Shown: positions 35,435 to 44,742, counted from the first letter of the stretch. The stretch is DNA of 64,000 nt from Bacillota bacterium (GCA_023413555.1 JAEZPG010000052.1:1-64000), one strand, 5' to 3'. Notes: generated by a model from the letters alone, not told the origin. Numbers and translations are program-made.

Positions 35435-36316
35435 ATGCTTTGGCTTAGTATTCTGTGCGGAGTATTGATAATTGTTGTCATTGCACTTACAGCAAAGGTT
35501 TTCGTATTGAAAAAGAGTATGAATGAGATATGTGCTGATTTTGAGGACTGTCTGCATAAGGATACCAATGTACAGATTTCTGTTTCATCGGGGGATGAAA
35601 CGGTCAAGTATTTGGCAAGAGCAATCAATCTTCAACTTTCAGAACTGCGCAAAATTAAACGGCAGTACGAGAACGGAGATCGTGAATTGAAAGAAGCGAT
35701 AACGAACATTTCTCACGATCTGCGAACTCCATTAACGGCAATTTGGGGTTATCTTGATTTACTTGAAAAGAAGGATTTGCCTACTGATGCGAAAAGATAC
35801 ATTGCACAGATTCGCAACCGTTCCGAAGCTTTAAAGCAACTTACAGAGGAGTTGTTTCGATATTCCGTAATATCTTCAACACCGGAAATGTCCTACGAAA
35901 ATATAAATGTATGCCGAGTATTAGAAGAAACGCTTATATCATTCGAAGGAGCGTTTCAAGAAGCAAATATTATTCCAGATATTGAATTATCGTCAAACCC
36001 TGTTTGGCGTAAGCTGGACACCACTGCTTTGACCAGAATATTCAGCAACATCATCAACAATGCTATTAAGTACAGCAATGATGATTTCTCAGTTGTGCTC
36101 GAAGCCAACTGCAGGATTGTTTTTTCTAATACAACGAAAAAACTAAGTACAGTTGAGGTTGGAAAGCTTTTTGACCGTTTTTATACCGTAGATTCAGCAA
36201 GAAAGTCAACAGGATTAGGTCTGTCAATAGCAAAACTCCTCACAGAGCGTTTGAATGGAACGATTAAAGCAGAGTACGTATCCGATAAACTAATTATAAC
36301 GATAGAATTTCCGTAA
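35435..36316 (+). CDS. Sensor histidine kinase
   Basis: 293 residues with one N-terminal membrane helix and almost no extracellular domain. The phospho-acceptor His is in ITNISHDLRTPLTA; the N box is NIINNAIKYS and the G box GLGLSIAKLL. Minimal-sensor kinases of this type usually sense through a partner ABC transporter, in keeping with its place behind the two permeases. Partner of the response regulator at 32055. Confidence 0.92.
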   Translation: MLWLSILCGVLIIVVIALTAKVFVLKKSMNEICADFEDCLHKDTNVQISVSSGDETVKYLARAINLQLSELRKIKRQYENGDRELKEAITNISHDLRTPLTAIWGYLDLLEKKDLPTDAKRYIAQIRNRSEALKQLTEELFRYSVISSTPEMSYENINVCRVLEETLISFEGAFQEANIIPDIELSSNPVWRKLDTTALTRIFSNIINNAIKYSNDDFSVVLEANCRIVFSNTTKKLSTVEVGKLFDRFYTVDSARKSTGLGLSIAKLLTERLNGTIKAEYVSDKLIITIEFP

Positions 36317-36465
36317 TTTTGAAAGATATTCAAAACCATCTCTAAGATCATTGAAAAACAATAGTTCGATAGTGTATAATAAAACACCTGCTCTATCCCA
36401 GTTGTCCTTTGTAGCTGCTCATTTTCTTGTATCAGGGTAGTCTAAGGATTTTATTAGATAGAATG

Positions 36466-37398
36466 TTATAGCCATTTCCTCTTTTTAAAATATACGAGGC
36501 TGATAGCAAGAACTAGCGTACTTAATAGACTTACTGCAATATATCCGTAGCGCCAGGTAATCTCTGGCATAGTTGTAAAGTTCATACCATACCAACTGGT
36601 AATCAACATGAGGGGATGGAATACTACTGATACTACAGTAAATACCTTCATAATTCTATTCATACTATAGTTTAAAGCAGCATCCAGCGCTTCTCTTATA
36701 TGAATCAAACTCTCGCTTAGTGTCTGGGAATTGTCACTAAGACGCTGTGCCTTGCCGGTGAATATCTTAATATATCGCAAATCCTTATCCTGAAAAATCT
36801 CATTTTCATTCTCTAATAACCCCTCTCCAATATCCACCAGACTCTGATAATAGTTTTTCAAAACAGATAGTTGCTTTCTCATATCATAGATATTACGATT
36901 AAGCGTGACACTTATCCTCCCGGAAACTAGCTCTTTCTCCATATTCATAATATATTGCTCATACAATTCCAAATTTCGATTACCATCTATTAGTAATCGC
37001 TCTAGAGTACCAAAAATTACTTTTTCCAAGGTTGCATTTTGTTGATATCTCATAACTGCACTTTGCAGTGCCTCCATCGTATTATTATCATCTTTAATCG
37101 TAATAGTATAAAAACGGTTTTTCTTAAGTACAAACACAATGATATCACTACTACATGTGATATCATGCATAGATATTACATTAATTACTGCCACACTATA
37201 ATCATCATATACATCATAGCTAGTACGAAAATGGGACACATCTCCCATATCTACTCTTACCAATAACTCATCAAAGCCTAGGTTACCCACCTGTTCCTTT
37301 AACTGTTCCATCTTAAGATAGGCAATACATGGTTGGTTCGGATCTATATCTTCAAAAGGCATCTCTACGATTCTATTTTCTTCAATGGTGTAAAACAT
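36466..37398 (-). CDS. CorA-family divalent cation transporter
   Basis: 310 residues. Long cytoplasmic N-terminal domain, helical stalk, then two membrane helices with the signature GMN in TSWYGMNFTTMPE between them, and a basic tail (FKKRKWL). The family moves Mg2+, or Co2+/Ni2+/Zn2+ in some members. Its 3' end is duplicated in decayed form 5 kb to the left, flanking the ABC cassette. Confidence 0.93.
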   Translation of the reverse strand: MFYTIEENRIVEMPFEDIDPNQPCIAYLKMEQLKEQVGNLGFDELLVRVDMGDVSHFRTSYDVYDDYSVAVINVISMHDITCSSDIIVFVLKKNRFYTITIKDDNNTMEALQSAVMRYQQNATLEKVIFGTLERLLIDGNRNLELYEQYIMNMEKELVSGRISVTLNRNIYDMRKQLSVLKNYYQSLVDIGEGLLENENEIFQDKDLRYIKIFTGKAQRLSDNSQTLSESLIHIREALDAALNYSMNRIMKVFTVVSVVFHPLMLITSWYGMNFTTMPEITWRYGYIAVSLLSTLVLAISLVYFKKRKWL

Positions 37399-37499
37399 CT
37401 ATATTACCTCCATTATTAAATTACAACTTCTATATTCATACTGTATTCATCAGTTTTCCCATATAACTGAAAAAAACCCATAGAAAGACATTGCCTTGT

Positions 37500-37700
37500 A
37501 GCAAATCCTTTTACGGGTTTTCCTTCACTTATACACATTTTTTCACCACAAGTATGAATTTCTGTAAGATCTGGTCCAATCGACACACAATCCAAACCAA
37601 CAACCGGCCTTCCAATAATCCACATTCTACTCCAGCATGGATTGCTTCTACCTTTGATGCATGCCCGTATTGTTCTACAGATACATCCATCATCAAAGTG
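37500..37700 (-). pseudogene. pepD (aminoacyl-histidine dipeptidase) C-terminal remnant
   Basis: Minus-strand reading VEQYGHASKVEAIHAGVECG continues to LLEGRL, then shifts frame to GLDCVSIGPDLTEIHTCGEKM. Both pieces match the C-terminal end of PepD-type peptidases (typically VEAIHAGLECG..., GLD..SIGP...D.H...E). Only about 65 residues remain, and the start overlaps the 3' end of the small membrane gene. Fills most of the gap 37399-37692. Confidence 0.65.
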
Positions 37701-37965
37701 CGAATTTATTAGGATCCATGATTCTAGCTTTCTTTTTGGACCAAAAGACACCACTGCTTACATCTTTTATTTGTTCACTGATTTCTTTTTTTGTGGCAAT
37801 CCCATTTTTCTTAAGAAATTTAATTACTTCACTTGCAGATTTACAAAACAGACGCCGCTCTAAGTCTTTCTCCTGCCTTAATTCGTTACGCAATCCCCAA
37901 GCATATACAATGGCAGTAATGATTGCAAACATTACGATTCCTATGATTATCGTTATAAAATTCAC
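37693..37965 (-). CDS. Small membrane protein next to PqqD-like gene
   Basis: 90 residues: one N-terminal membrane helix (FITIIIGIVMFAIITAIVYAW), then a basic soluble part that may fold as a helix-turn-helix (SEVIKFLKKNGIATKKEISEQ). GTG start shares a base with the stop of the PqqD-like gene (TAGTG), so translation is coupled. No known family. The conserved-looking coupling suggests a joint function with the PqqD-like protein and the OPT transporter. Confidence 0.65.
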   Translation of the reverse strand: MNFITIIIGIVMFAIITAIVYAWGLRNELRQEKDLERRLFCKSASEVIKFLKKNGIATKKEISEQIKDVSSGVFWSKKKARIMDPNKFAL

Positions 37966-38321
37966 TATTTCATCTTACCCTTTCCTTCCATAATAATAAA
38001 TTTATTATTTCGCAGGATCTGCATATACTTAACCAATCTTCCATAAAGTGGATTTGCTTTTTCGCCATACTTTTCTTTGATTAGTTGAGCAATCTGATAT
38101 ATAGAATTCTGACCGTCTATTGCATTCCAAACAAAAGTACCATACTCATCCAACTTAATATGACTGATTTTCGGCGTGTGAAAAAATTTTTGAGCGATGG
38201 TGCTGTAAAAGCCTGTATGAACCATATGTATGGTTACGATACCATCTTTTTCTTCCCATGTGTTTTTTGAATTCCGAACCGGAATATAATCCAGATAATT
38301 ATTACTTTTCTTTTTAGCCAT
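37965..38321 (-). CDS. PqqD-like (RiPP recognition element) protein
   Basis: 118 residues from ATG 38321, nine bases after GGAG. The C-terminal part HIKLDEYGTFVWNAIDGQNS then YQIAQLIKEKYGE is the PqqD fold pattern. PqqD-like domains bind leader peptides for modifying enzymes. Here no radical SAM or precursor gene is adjacent; the neighbours are an OPT peptide transporter, a small membrane protein and a broken PepD peptidase. It may bind imported peptides or regulate the transporter (inference). Confidence 0.75.
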   Translation of the reverse strand: MAKKKSNNYLDYIPVRNSKNTWEEKDGIVTIHMVHTGFYSTIAQKFFHTPKISHIKLDEYGTFVWNAIDGQNSIYQIAQLIKEKYGEKANPLYGRLVKYMQILRNNKFIIMEGKGKMK

Positions 38322-38346
38322 TGTTATGTTCTCCACTTTAAAGATA

Positions 38347-38389
38347 TTGGGCTGTATACAAATCGAATCTCATTTGATATACAACCCAA
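38347..38389 (-). other. Hairpin between OPT transporter and PqqD-like genes
   Basis: TTGGGCTGTATA pairs with TATACAACCCAA (one mismatch) around a 19-base loop with an extra AAAT/ATTT pair. No good T-run follows, so it may reduce rather than stop readthrough. Confidence 0.5.
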
Positions 38390-38405
38390 GTTATACATAT
38401 TACTA

Positions 38406-40319
38406 TTATTTATTAAGTTTCTTATTCCACATTGTAAATTTTAAGATGGATAAAAGCAATAATGCAAAGAATACCAAGCCCCCAATATTACCAAGGCTGA
38501 TTTTGGAACTGATATCAATTGCTTCCCCAACAGAACCTCCCTTAAAAGGTATCACTGCAAGGACAGCTAAGATAATGCCAACAATTCCTTCACCAGCAAT
38601 CAGACCTGATGTATAAAGTACACCTGATTGTACACAATCAGTTTTAGCCTTTTCATCTTTGTATTTACGTTTTTCAAGGAACCATCGAATCAATCCACCA
38701 GCCATGATTGGTGTGGAAAGATGAATTGGAAGATAAAGACCGATTGCAAATGGAAGTACTGGAATGCCAAGAATCTCGATTACTATCGCAATAAATACAC
38801 CGGTAAATACCAATGCCCATGGAAGGTTACCACCCATAACACCCTCTACAACCATTTTCATAAGTGTTGCCTGAGGGGCAGCTAATTCTGCAGAACCATA
38901 GCCCCATGCTGAGTTTAAGAGATAGAGAATACCTCCAATAGCAATAGCAGAAACCACACATCCAATTAATTCACCAATCTGCTGTTTCTTAGGTGTGGCA
39001 CCTAGTAAGAAACCTGTTTTAAGATCCTGTGACGTATCACCTGCAATAGCAGCTACGATACAGATTACGGAACCGATTGTAATAGCTCCAATCATACCGG
39101 TTGAACCGTCAGTTCCGGTTGCTTTTAAAATCAGTGTTGCAAATAACAGTGTTGCAATTGCCATACCGGAAACCGGGTTGTTCGAGGAACCGATAAGACC
39201 AACCATTCTGGAAGATACGGTTGCAAAGAAGAAACCGAAAACGATGATAAGCAATGCACCCAGTAAAGAAACCGGAATAGTTGGAACAAGCCACATAAAT
39301 ACTGCTATAATAAGAGAAACAACTAATACTACTTTAATAGAGATATCTTGTTCGGTACGAGTTGTACCACCATTATTTTTACCATAACCACCAATTGCCT
39401 GTTTAAAGGTCTTAATAATAAGTGGTAAGGATTTGATCAAACTCATAATGCCACCTGCAGCAACAGCACCTGCACCAATGTAACGCACAAAGCTGCCCCA
39501 TAATCCCCAGGTTCCTTTGGTTGCCCAAAGCTCTGCAACAGTAACTTCAGCAGGATAAATGATTAGATTACTTCCAAATAATGCGATAAGTGGCATAATT
39601 ACAAACCATGCAGTAACACCACCTGCAAGGAGGTAAGAGGATATCTTTGGACCGCAGATATAGCCAACACCTGCAAGAGCAGGGAGAACATCTCCACCAA
39701 TACCAGATCCTTTGTAACTAGATATGGACCAATCAACTTCGCTTGGGAAGAGTTTAAGACCATCAGCTATAAATTTGTATACAGCTGCTATTCCAAGTCC
39801 TGCAAAAACTGTAGCAGATTTTGATCCGCCCTCTTCTCCAGCAATTAAAACTTCAGCGCATGCTTGTCCTTCAGGATATGTAAGCATACCGTGTTCTTTC
39901 ACGATCAATGCACTTCTTAAAGGAATCATTAGCAATACACCAAGGATTCCGCCGCAAAGAGCGATTAATCCAATTTCAATCAAAGATGGCATATCACATA
40001 TTCCATCATTTGCCCACATAAATAATGCTGGCAATGTAAAAATTGCACCTGCAGCAAGAGATTCCCCTGCAGAACCTATGGTCTGAACCATATTGTTTTC
40101 AAGAATACTATCGCGCTTTAATATTTTGCGAATAATACCCATTGAGATAACTGCAGCTGGAATGGATGCAGACACTGTCATACCTACACGAAGTCCAAGG
40201 TAAGCATTGGCGCCTCCAAATAAAATTGCCAGTAACGAACCGAGAATAACAGATACCACTGTAAATTCAGGCATAACTCTGTCGGCTGGTACATAAGGTT
40301 TAAAATTCTTATTGTCCAT
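38406..40319 (-). CDS. OPT-family oligopeptide transporter
   Basis: 637 residues with about 14-16 membrane helices. N-terminal FTVVSVILGSLLAILFGGAN, then AYLGLRVGMTVSASIPAAV, is the conserved OPT start; further OPT motifs are YPEGQACAEVLIAGEEGG and DTSQDLKTGFLLGATPKKQQ. Imports small peptides or metal chelates by proton coupling. Good AAGGAG before ATG. It is the first gene of the cluster with the PqqD-like and small membrane genes. Confidence 0.94.
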   Translation of the reverse strand: MDNKNFKPYVPADRVMPEFTVVSVILGSLLAILFGGANAYLGLRVGMTVSASIPAAVISMGIIRKILKRDSILENNMVQTIGSAGESLAAGAIFTLPALFMWANDGICDMPSLIEIGLIALCGGILGVLLMIPLRSALIVKEHGMLTYPEGQACAEVLIAGEEGGSKSATVFAGLGIAAVYKFIADGLKLFPSEVDWSISSYKGSGIGGDVLPALAGVGYICGPKISSYLLAGGVTAWFVIMPLIALFGSNLIIYPAEVTVAELWATKGTWGLWGSFVRYIGAGAVAAGGIMSLIKSLPLIIKTFKQAIGGYGKNNGGTTRTEQDISIKVVLVVSLIIAVFMWLVPTIPVSLLGALLIIVFGFFFATVSSRMVGLIGSSNNPVSGMAIATLLFATLILKATGTDGSTGMIGAITIGSVICIVAAIAGDTSQDLKTGFLLGATPKKQQIGELIGCVVSAIAIGGILYLLNSAWGYGSAELAAPQATLMKMVVEGVMGGNLPWALVFTGVFIAIVIEILGIPVLPFAIGLYLPIHLSTPIMAGGLIRWFLEKRKYKDEKAKTDCVQSGVLYTSGLIAGEGIVGIILAVLAVIPFKGGSVGEAIDISSKISLGNIGGLVFFALLLLSILKFTMWNKKLNK

Positions 40320-40585
40320 AATTTTACTCCTTTTTCTGTATTTTCGATTTTATTCGAATAATTTCGACTATTTTATTTTACTTTAATGTGAAAATACATT
40401 CAAGTATTAATGCAAAAACATTATTATGATTAATAGTAGATTTCTCAACAATATTACAAAGCTTACAAAATAATTTCAAAAAATCCATAATTATCTGAAA
40501 CTAAAGAACAATAAAACAGCAAGAATGAGTAAAACAACACTTCGAAAAATTGATAAAATAGAGACATTGAAAGGAGGGCTTTGAT

Positions 40586-41440
40586 ATGAGCAACAATCGT
40601 ATCGCAAAAATTGAAGCTGCTATTGAATTTATTGAAACACATTTAAGCGAAAAATTAGATCTAGACACTGTCGCCGATGCTGTTCATTACTCCAAATATC
40701 ATCTGCACCGAGTGTTTACCAATACTGTAGGACTAACAATCCATGACTATGTGCAACGCCGCCAACTTACCGAAGCAGCAAAACTATTGGTTTTTTCTGA
40801 AAAACCAATTATTGAGATTGCTGCCGTAGCCGGATATGAAACACAACAAGCATTTACCAATATTTTTACGGCTATATATAAACAGCCACCTAATCAATAT
40901 CGGGAAAATGAAAGATTTTACCCATTACAATTAAAGTTTCGCTTGGAGGGAGATTACAGAATGCTTCATAACAAAGAATTAAATAAATGGCATATTGCTT
41001 TCGCAACACAAGAAGATATCCCCTCTTGGATGGACTTGGTCCGTCTCGTAATTGATGGCTTCCCATATTTGCAAGAGGATGAGTATATTTTGGAACTAAA
41101 GCAACGTATTAAAAGCAAGCAGGCACTGATTTCTAAAGATGGTACTACAGCAGTGGGTATTATGCTTTTCTCCTATGAAACAGGAAGTATTGACTTTATG
41201 GGCACCCACCCACTTTATAGAAAAAGGGGAGTACCTAAAGCATTTCTAGATAAGGTAATGGGTGAACTTATTAAAGAAAAAGAAATTAGTATTACAACTT
41301 ATAGAGAAGGTGATAAAGCGGATATTGGCCACCGTAAGTTAATACAAGAATTAGGCTTTGCAGAAGCGGAACTGCTCATCGAATTCGGATACCCCACACA
41401 ACGCTTTGTTTTGCCAAAGGAGGTAACACATGAGCAGTAA
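40586..41440 (+). CDS. AraC-family regulator fused to GNAT-like acetyltransferase
   Basis: 284 residues. Residues 1-110 are a two-helix-turn-helix AraC domain (LDLDTVADAVHYSKYHLHRVF and IIEIAAVAGYETQQAFTNIF). Residues ~135-275 are a GNAT-like fold (IAFATQEDIPSWMDLVRLVI, TAVGIMLF and a cofactor-loop-like HPLYRKRGVPKAFLDKVM). A domain order of AraC plus ligand or enzyme domain is known in drug-responsive regulators. It overlaps the helicase gene by 11 bases, so both are one operon. AGGAGG precedes the ATG. Confidence 0.85.
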   Translation: MSNNRIAKIEAAIEFIETHLSEKLDLDTVADAVHYSKYHLHRVFTNTVGLTIHDYVQRRQLTEAAKLLVFSEKPIIEIAAVAGYETQQAFTNIFTAIYKQPPNQYRENERFYPLQLKFRLEGDYRMLHNKELNKWHIAFATQEDIPSWMDLVRLVIDGFPYLQEDEYILELKQRIKSKQALISKDGTTAVGIMLFSYETGSIDFMGTHPLYRKRGVPKAFLDKVMGELIKEKEISITTYREGDKADIGHRKLIQELGFAEAELLIEFGYPTQRFVLPKEVTHEQ

Positions 41441-43514
41441 AACACAAAATGTCGGACAGGAAACTGTAATTAATGTGCCAACTTCCATCCCTTTTCCAGA
41501 TGAGATTGCACACCTCGCCATTATAAACGAAACATTAGATGCTGCTCTACAGGCGGCAAATGACGATGTAAATAAAATTGACAAGGACTACATGGCGGCC
41601 AAAAGATATATGGCTGACTATCGTGGGGAAATTGATCCCCATGAGATGTTTCAAAATGAACTGGCATTAAAACAAATAGACCAAACTGGCGCTTTTGCAG
41701 TGGGTATCTGCCATAAATTATCTAAGCTAAAAGAGTCTCCCTATTTTGCAAGAATTGATTTTAAGGGAGAGACGGAGCAGATGGCAAATTCCTATTACAT
41801 TGGTAGATTTACATTCACCCATGAAAATGAAATACTTATTTTCGATTGGCGAGCACCTATTGCAAGCATGTTTTATGACTACGAGATAGGTCCTGCAGGG
41901 TATCATGCACCGATGGGCAGAATCGAGGGGGAACTAACACGCAAACGTCAATTTAAGGTGAATCATGGAATTATGGAATATGTTCTGGAAAGCTCGATCA
42001 ATATTTATGATGATGTTTTACAACGGGAACTTTCCCATACCTCGAATGAAAAAATGAAGTCCATTATCTCCACTATTCAAAAGGAGCAGAACCAAATCAT
42101 TCGAAGCGAAAAAGCTGAGACCATGATTATTCAAGGGGTAGCTGGTTCAGGAAAAACCTCGATTGCTCTACATCGGATTGCTTTCCTACTCTATCGATTC
42201 AAGGACAAGCTATCGGCACGTAATGTTACCATATTGTCCCCCAATAAAGTATTTGGTGATTATATTTCCTCCGTTCTTCCAGAACTTGGTGAAGAACCAA
42301 TCTACGAGCTGAGCTTTTTGGATATTGCCGATGTGCAACTCAAAGGTATCATTCATTTTGAGCAGGAGAAAGATCCCTTGGAAACTATCGATACTAAATG
42401 GGTGGAACGGGTACGTTTTAAGTCCACACTGGATTTTGTAAGACAGATGGAACGGTTTCTTATGGAAGCTCCAAATCTTATCTTCGAATCTGCTGATTAT
42501 ACCTTTGGCCGTTTTTCAGTAACAGCAGACTGGATACAATCTCGTTTTAGCGCCTATCATAGCTACCCCTTTAAGAAACGACTTATTATGATCGCAGTTG
42601 ATATCCTTGATCGTTTTACATCAGAAAATTACATGGACGATGATATCCCAAGTGTAAAAGTGGTATTGAAAAATCTAACTTCCATGCTCAAAATCAAAAA
42701 TACTTTAGCGCTATATAAATACTTTTACCAATGGTTAAACCGCTCTGATTTGCTTGTTTTTCCTAAGAAACAGACTTTAGAATGGGCTGATGTGTTTCCA
42801 TTTCTCTATCTCCACGGATCCATGGAGGGCCTAAAAGAAAGTAAGATCATCAAGCATTTAGTGATTGATGAAATGCAAGACTATACCCCCATTCAATATA
42901 CCGTCATTAATCGCTTGTTTTCTTGTGAAAAAACAATTTTAGGTGACTTTGGGCAATTTATAAATCCTAATCATCTGAACTCCTTGGCACAGTTACAGGA
43001 ACTTTATCGTGATGCAATCTTCGTAGAGTTGAATAAAAGCTATCGCTCTACCTATGAAATTATCACCTTTGCAAAGAAAATTGGACAGGTGGCAAAACTT
43101 GAGCCAATAGAGCGACATGGAGATGTACCGATGGTCATTTCCTGTATAGACCAGCATGATCAACTAATCAGAATCAAAAAAATGCTAGATTCCTTTTTGC
43201 AAGGCAACGGGGGGTCCCTAGGCATCATCCTAAAAACCAATAGTGCTGCCAAAGAATGGTACAATCTACTTACACAGGATTATGAAATTCAACTGATTTC
43301 CCCTGATAGTACTCGCTTTGAAAATGGTATTTCTATCACCTCCATCCAGATGTCTAAAGGATTAGAGTTTGACCAAGTGATTGTTGCTGATGTGGACAGT
43401 AATACCTACCATACCGAATATGACAGTAATCTGCTTTACATTGCCTGCACAAGAGCAATGCACAAGTTGCTACTCTTTCATACAGGCAAGCCGTCACATC
43501 TACTCCCTAGGTAG
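41430..43514 (+). CDS. HelD-type (UvrD/Rep-like) helicase
   Basis: 694 residues, superfamily 1. An N-terminal coiled coil (about 120 residues) matches the HelD arm. Walker A is GVAGSGKTSIALHR, Walker B is HLVIDEMQDYTPIQY, motif III is LGDFGQFINP, motif IV is LNKSYRST, and motifs V and VI are ITSIQMSKGLEFD and YIACTRAMHKLLL. HelD removes stalled RNA polymerase from DNA, and a related protein (HelR) protects against rifamycin. It starts inside the AraC-GNAT gene, so the two are probably cotranslated. Confidence 0.9.
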   Translation: MSSKTQNVGQETVINVPTSIPFPDEIAHLAIINETLDAALQAANDDVNKIDKDYMAAKRYMADYRGEIDPHEMFQNELALKQIDQTGAFAVGICHKLSKLKESPYFARIDFKGETEQMANSYYIGRFTFTHENEILIFDWRAPIASMFYDYEIGPAGYHAPMGRIEGELTRKRQFKVNHGIMEYVLESSINIYDDVLQRELSHTSNEKMKSIISTIQKEQNQIIRSEKAETMIIQGVAGSGKTSIALHRIAFLLYRFKDKLSARNVTILSPNKVFGDYISSVLPELGEEPIYELSFLDIADVQLKGIIHFEQEKDPLETIDTKWVERVRFKSTLDFVRQMERFLMEAPNLIFESADYTFGRFSVTADWIQSRFSAYHSYPFKKRLIMIAVDILDRFTSENYMDDDIPSVKVVLKNLTSMLKIKNTLALYKYFYQWLNRSDLLVFPKKQTLEWADVFPFLYLHGSMEGLKESKIIKHLVIDEMQDYTPIQYTVINRLFSCEKTILGDFGQFINPNHLNSLAQLQELYRDAIFVELNKSYRSTYEIITFAKKIGQVAKLEPIERHGDVPMVISCIDQHDQLIRIKKMLDSFLQGNGGSLGIILKTNSAAKEWYNLLTQDYEIQLISPDSTRFENGISITSIQMSKGLEFDQVIVADVDSNTYHTEYDSNLLYIACTRAMHKLLLFHTGKPSHLLPR

Positions 43515-43517
43515 GAA

Positions 43518-43538
43518 ACGGTGGGATTAAAACCCACG
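43518..43538. repeat. Partial tRNA-Ser 3' end, candidate attachment site
   Basis: ACGGTGGGATTAAAACCCACG differs at two positions from 44967-44987 (...ATTCGAACC...) inside the intact tRNA-Ser. It is in the same orientation as the tRNA's 3' half. Integrated elements commonly leave such copies. A tandem TTGCAACACGAA repeat lies 110 bases further. Confidence 0.6.
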
Positions 43539-43561
43539 CAATAAAAAACTATTAAATATGT

Positions 43562-43605
43562 AAAACACGTATATCCCCTAATTATTTGGATTGTGCGTGT
43601 TTTTT
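43562..43605 (+). terminator. Possible terminator after the helicase gene
   Basis: AAAACACG pairs with CGTGTTTT around a 26-base loop, and the T-run continues. Long loop, so only moderate support. Confidence 0.4.
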
Positions 43606-43749
43606 GACTAACTGTCAGTATTCTAACTTCAAGACAGTATATATGCAACATTTGCAACACGAATTGCAACACGAATTATGATTACAGACGCTAAGGATTT
43701 GACACTCTTTCCCATAATATGTTATTGTTTACTTATGAAGGGAGTTGTG

Positions 43750-44286
43750 ATGATGGGTATAATGGATCAGCTAAAAGAAACATGGAAAGAAAATCAGATG
43801 ATATCTAAAGAACGAAGGGCAACAGAACGTGAATTTAAAAAACAAGCTAGAGATGAGCAGCTGCATCTTTCTAAGATATTTAGATCTAGCAAAAAATATG
43901 ATAAACTTCAAATTGATTGTATTAATAGGCTGTGGAAATACGGCGCATTCGGAACTATTAAAACCTTTGATGACATTCTTGATATAGATATCTATGAAAA
44001 CGGTTCCTCTGTTCAATCAACCAGTACTGGTAGTATGGTTGGTCGTGCAGTCGTTGGAAGCTTAATAAACTCTGCAGGAGCTATAATTGGAGGAGTAACT
44101 GCTAAGAAAAAGAGTTCAGAAATTATCAGTACATTGCAAGTGCAGATTAAAACCACCGATATAAATACACCAATAATTAGATTTGATTTTATTGATAAGC
44201 CAATTAAAAAAGATTCCAAAGATTATATGAAAGCTTATACCAAAGCTCAAGATATGCAGGCATCATTACAAGCTGCATTAAGATAA
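43750..44286 (+). CDS. Hypothetical protein with central Gly-rich segment
   Basis: 178 residues from ATG 43750, which has AAGGGAG upstream; the earlier ATG at 43678 lacks one. Residues ~1-50 are charged and helical (MDQLKETWKENQMISKERR). A hydrophobic Gly/Ala-rich stretch (MVGRAVVGSLINSAGAIIGGV) sits mid-protein. No family recognised. It lies between the partial and intact tRNA-Ser, inside what looks like a remnant island. Confidence 0.65.
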   Translation: MMGIMDQLKETWKENQMISKERRATEREFKKQARDEQLHLSKIFRSSKKYDKLQIDCINRLWKYGAFGTIKTFDDILDIDIYENGSSVQSTSTGSMVGRAVVGSLINSAGAIIGGVTAKKKSSEIISTLQVQIKTTDINTPIIRFDFIDKPIKKDSKDYMKAYTKAQDMQASLQAALR

Positions 44287-44326
44287 CATGATGTATATAC
44301 TATCTTTAAGTGAAGGAAGAGGTTAT

Positions 44327-44608
44327 ATGCAGAAGATTATTATAGTAATTCCAATAATATTAATAGCATTATGCTCATATTCAAATAGTAGAAGTAGTAG
44401 TCCAAATGATATTGATACAGGTACTCCCGCACAAACTATAGAGCCTTCTACCGAAACGACAATCAAACCAACACCTGATTTACCATATCATGATTTTACG
44501 AATATGCAGTTATCTGTTGTAGCCTGGCGCTCTTATTTTGAGCAAGGCTATAACGATATAGAGTATGAACTCAAGATGGTTGATGGAGGTTACTATTCTA
44601 TACGGTGA
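44327..44608 (+). CDS. Short secreted or lipoprotein-like hypothetical
   Basis: 93 residues from ATG 44327. Hydrophobic N-terminus (IIIVIPIILIALCSYS) with a poor lipobox, then a Ser/Thr/Pro-rich linker typical of surface lipoproteins, and a short C-terminal domain (LPYHDFTNMQLSVVAWRS). It may be truncated, because the folded part is very short. Ribosome binding site GGAAGAGG. Confidence 0.5.
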   Translation: MQKIIIVIPIILIALCSYSNSRSSSPNDIDTGTPAQTIEPSTETTIKPTPDLPYHDFTNMQLSVVAWRSYFEQGYNDIEYELKMVDGGYYSIR

Positions 44609-44715
44609 CTGCATCTAAACCAAAATGAGACGTTGTGGACCTATATATGGTAACTATCAATTCCGGCCATCTAGAATTTATCTGTAGACAAAAAAAGAAT
44701 GAAAATAACAAGCAA

Positions 44716-44742
44716 ACCCCGGACTGCTCCGGGGTCTTTTTT
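44716..44742 (+). terminator. Rho-independent terminator
   Basis: ACCCCGG, loop ACTGCT, CCGGGGT, then CTTTTTT: strong GC hairpin with a T-run, about 110 bases past the short secreted protein. Confidence 0.85.
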
